DNA of 64,000 nt from Hyalangium ruber. Lineage in GTDB: Bacteria > Myxococcota > Myxococcia > Myxococcales > Myxococcaceae. The stretch covers positions 434,001 to 498,000 of the forward strand of contig NZ_JAXIVS010000004.1 of assembly GCF_034259325.1 (NCBI RefSeq). The letters are read 5' to 3'. Each line of letters begins with the position of its first letter. The stretch's first letter is position 1. Below the pieces are notes generated by a model. It was not told where the DNA came from, did no database searches, and saw only the letters and a list, made by a program, of their open reading frames with translations. A program made the position numbers and the translations under genes. Shown piece by piece: positions 63,252 to 64,000 of this stretch.

Positions 63252-63449
63252 CCATGGCTACGTCGGATTTTCCAAGGAATCCAGGGCATTACCTCACATC
63301 CAAGACACACTGCGTCATGACTTGGGGACCCAGCGCGGAGGTTTCCAACGTCCCAGGTCGTCTGATTGGTTGCTCCACGGCTTGCCCTTCATGGCAAGTC
63401 GGTCGATGTTCTCGGTGAGTCCGAGGTCAGTCCGCGCTAGAACCTCGTG
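63252..63449. other. lower-GC gap before the marR-like gene
   Basis: No confident gene. Base composition is less GC-rich than the neighbours. A minus-strand frame (63315 to about 63445) reads as plausible protein (GKPWSNQSDDLGRWKPPRW) but has no start or wider context; it may be a gene remnant. Confidence 0.3.
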
Positions 63450-64000
63450 ATGGGCGACACGGAGGCGGAGTTGAAGGAAACGGAATCCACCAAGGAGCTG
63501 GATGAGGGCATCGAGCCAGCACTGGCCACGCAGGACAAACCGCGCGGCCCTCAGCTCGGAGAGGTCCTCGACTTCATGCGGCTCCTGTGGGCCGTGGACC
63601 ATGGCCTCCAGTCCACCTCCAAGCGGATGGAGTCGAGCCTGGGAGTCACCGGTCCGCAGCGGCTGGTGCTCCGATTGGTAGGACGCTTCCCGGGAATCAC
63701 CGCCGGCACGCTCGCGCAGATCCTCCACGTCCACCCCAGCACGCTGACCGGAGTGCTCAAGCGGCTGGAGAAGCGCGGCCTGCTCGAGCGCAAGGCCGAT
63801 CCACTCGACGGGCGCAAGGCGCTCTTCGCCCTCACCGATGCGGGACGAGAGCTCGATGTGCCCTCCACGGGAACGGTGGAGTCGGCTGTCCAGCGCGTGC
63901 TCTCGAAGATGACCCGGGCGCGCATCCTCCATACCCAGGACGTCCTCACCGCGCTCGCCGAGGAATTGGGCGGTAACCCCACCTCGGCCGACCCCTCGGC
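63450..64000 (+). CDS. MarR-family transcriptional regulator (3' end cut by window)
   Basis: At least 183 residues, with no stop before the window end. Winged-helix core: VTGPQRLVLRLVGRFPGITA, HPSTLTGVLKRLEKRGLLER and KADPLDGRKALFALTDAG, the MarR recognition helix and wing. A 45-residue acidic N-terminal extension precedes it. It probably represses a nearby or own promoter in response to a small ligand. ATG at 63450; an in-frame GTG lies one codon before. Confidence 0.88.
   Translation, partial: MGDTEAELKETESTKELDEGIEPALATQDKPRGPQLGEVLDFMRLLWAVDHGLQSTSKRMESSLGVTGPQRLVLRLVGRFPGITAGTLAQILHVHPSTLTGVLKRLEKRGLLERKADPLDGRKALFALTDAGRELDVPSTGTVESAVQRVLSKMTRARILHTQDVLTALAEELGGNPTSADPS

Noticed and set aside
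63229-63450. Small plus-strand frame after comEA-like gene
   Set aside because: Begins inside the terminator-like hairpin, has no ribosome site, and has poor third-position GC bias.

Overview
The window looks like a chromosomal segment of a myxobacterium in the Myxococcus/Archangium/Cystobacter group. The evidence is very high GC with strong third-position bias, four Hanks-type Ser/Thr kinases with myxobacterial layouts, many signal-peptide or lipoprotein genes, FHA/GAF/cyclase signalling proteins, and HPr kinase with RapZ beside a PTS cluster that has no sugar-specific neighbours. Genes are packed, many with 4-nt stop/start overlaps. I see no phage genes, no insertion sequences and no CRISPR array.

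Layout. 1-7.9 kb: a partial gene end, a small hypothetical protein, a kinase-TPR protein, a propeller-like lipoprotein, a Tat-exported M19 homologue that lacks key metal ligands, a CoA-pyrophosphatase-type Nudix hydrolase, UppP and a YchJ-like protein. 8.1-10.7 kb: ahcY and metK of the activated-methyl cycle, with a terminator hairpin between them. 10.9-16.5 kb: MlaC-like protein, PF10136 membrane protein and an RND/MMPL exporter, a likely lipid/envelope set. 16.5-20.7 kb: a kinase, a DUF885 metallopeptidase-like protein, a lipoprotein and an MgtC-like protein. 20.9-23.3 kb: an MbnP/MbnH pair plus a c-type cytochrome. 23.3-27.8 kb: a PTS operon (IIA, IIB, IIC, IID of the mannose family, HPr, Enzyme I). 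28.1-35.1 kb: NAD-kinase-like and SPFH pair, a secreted alpha/beta hydrolase, a TPM-domain protein, a small envelope protein and a chemoreceptor. 35.2-37.5 kb: a methyltransferase, then a 36-bp-period array of operator-like palindromes, then a kinase. 37.5-45 kb: rapZ-hprK, an Alg9-like glycosyltransferase, a HIT protein, a carboxypeptidase-regulatory-like protein, a ClC channel and a small lipoprotein.

45-61 kb holds the two most unusual loci. One is a signalling island: a 1008-residue kinase, an FHA-GAF-pseudocyclase, a SIR2-CHAT-like fusion, and a divergent FHA-GAF-adenylate cyclase that looks active. The other is a vitamin B12 uptake operon on the minus strand, running from a cobalamin riboswitch through btuB, a Cys-rich beta-propeller lipoprotein, btuF and btuC. 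The likely btuD lies about 9 kb away behind a kinase gene. The propeller lipoprotein is translationally coupled to btuB and resembles in principle the Bacteroides BtuG cap protein, so it may be an undescribed myxobacterial B12-capture factor.

61-64 kb: an M19 dipeptidase with all ligands, flanked by a 14-bp inverted repeat; a small conserved protein coupled to a ComEA-like DNA-binding protein; and a MarR-type regulator cut by the window end. Several promoter gaps hold near-perfect palindromes that look like operators (4581-4597, 30089-30129, 31683-31699, 35941-36056).
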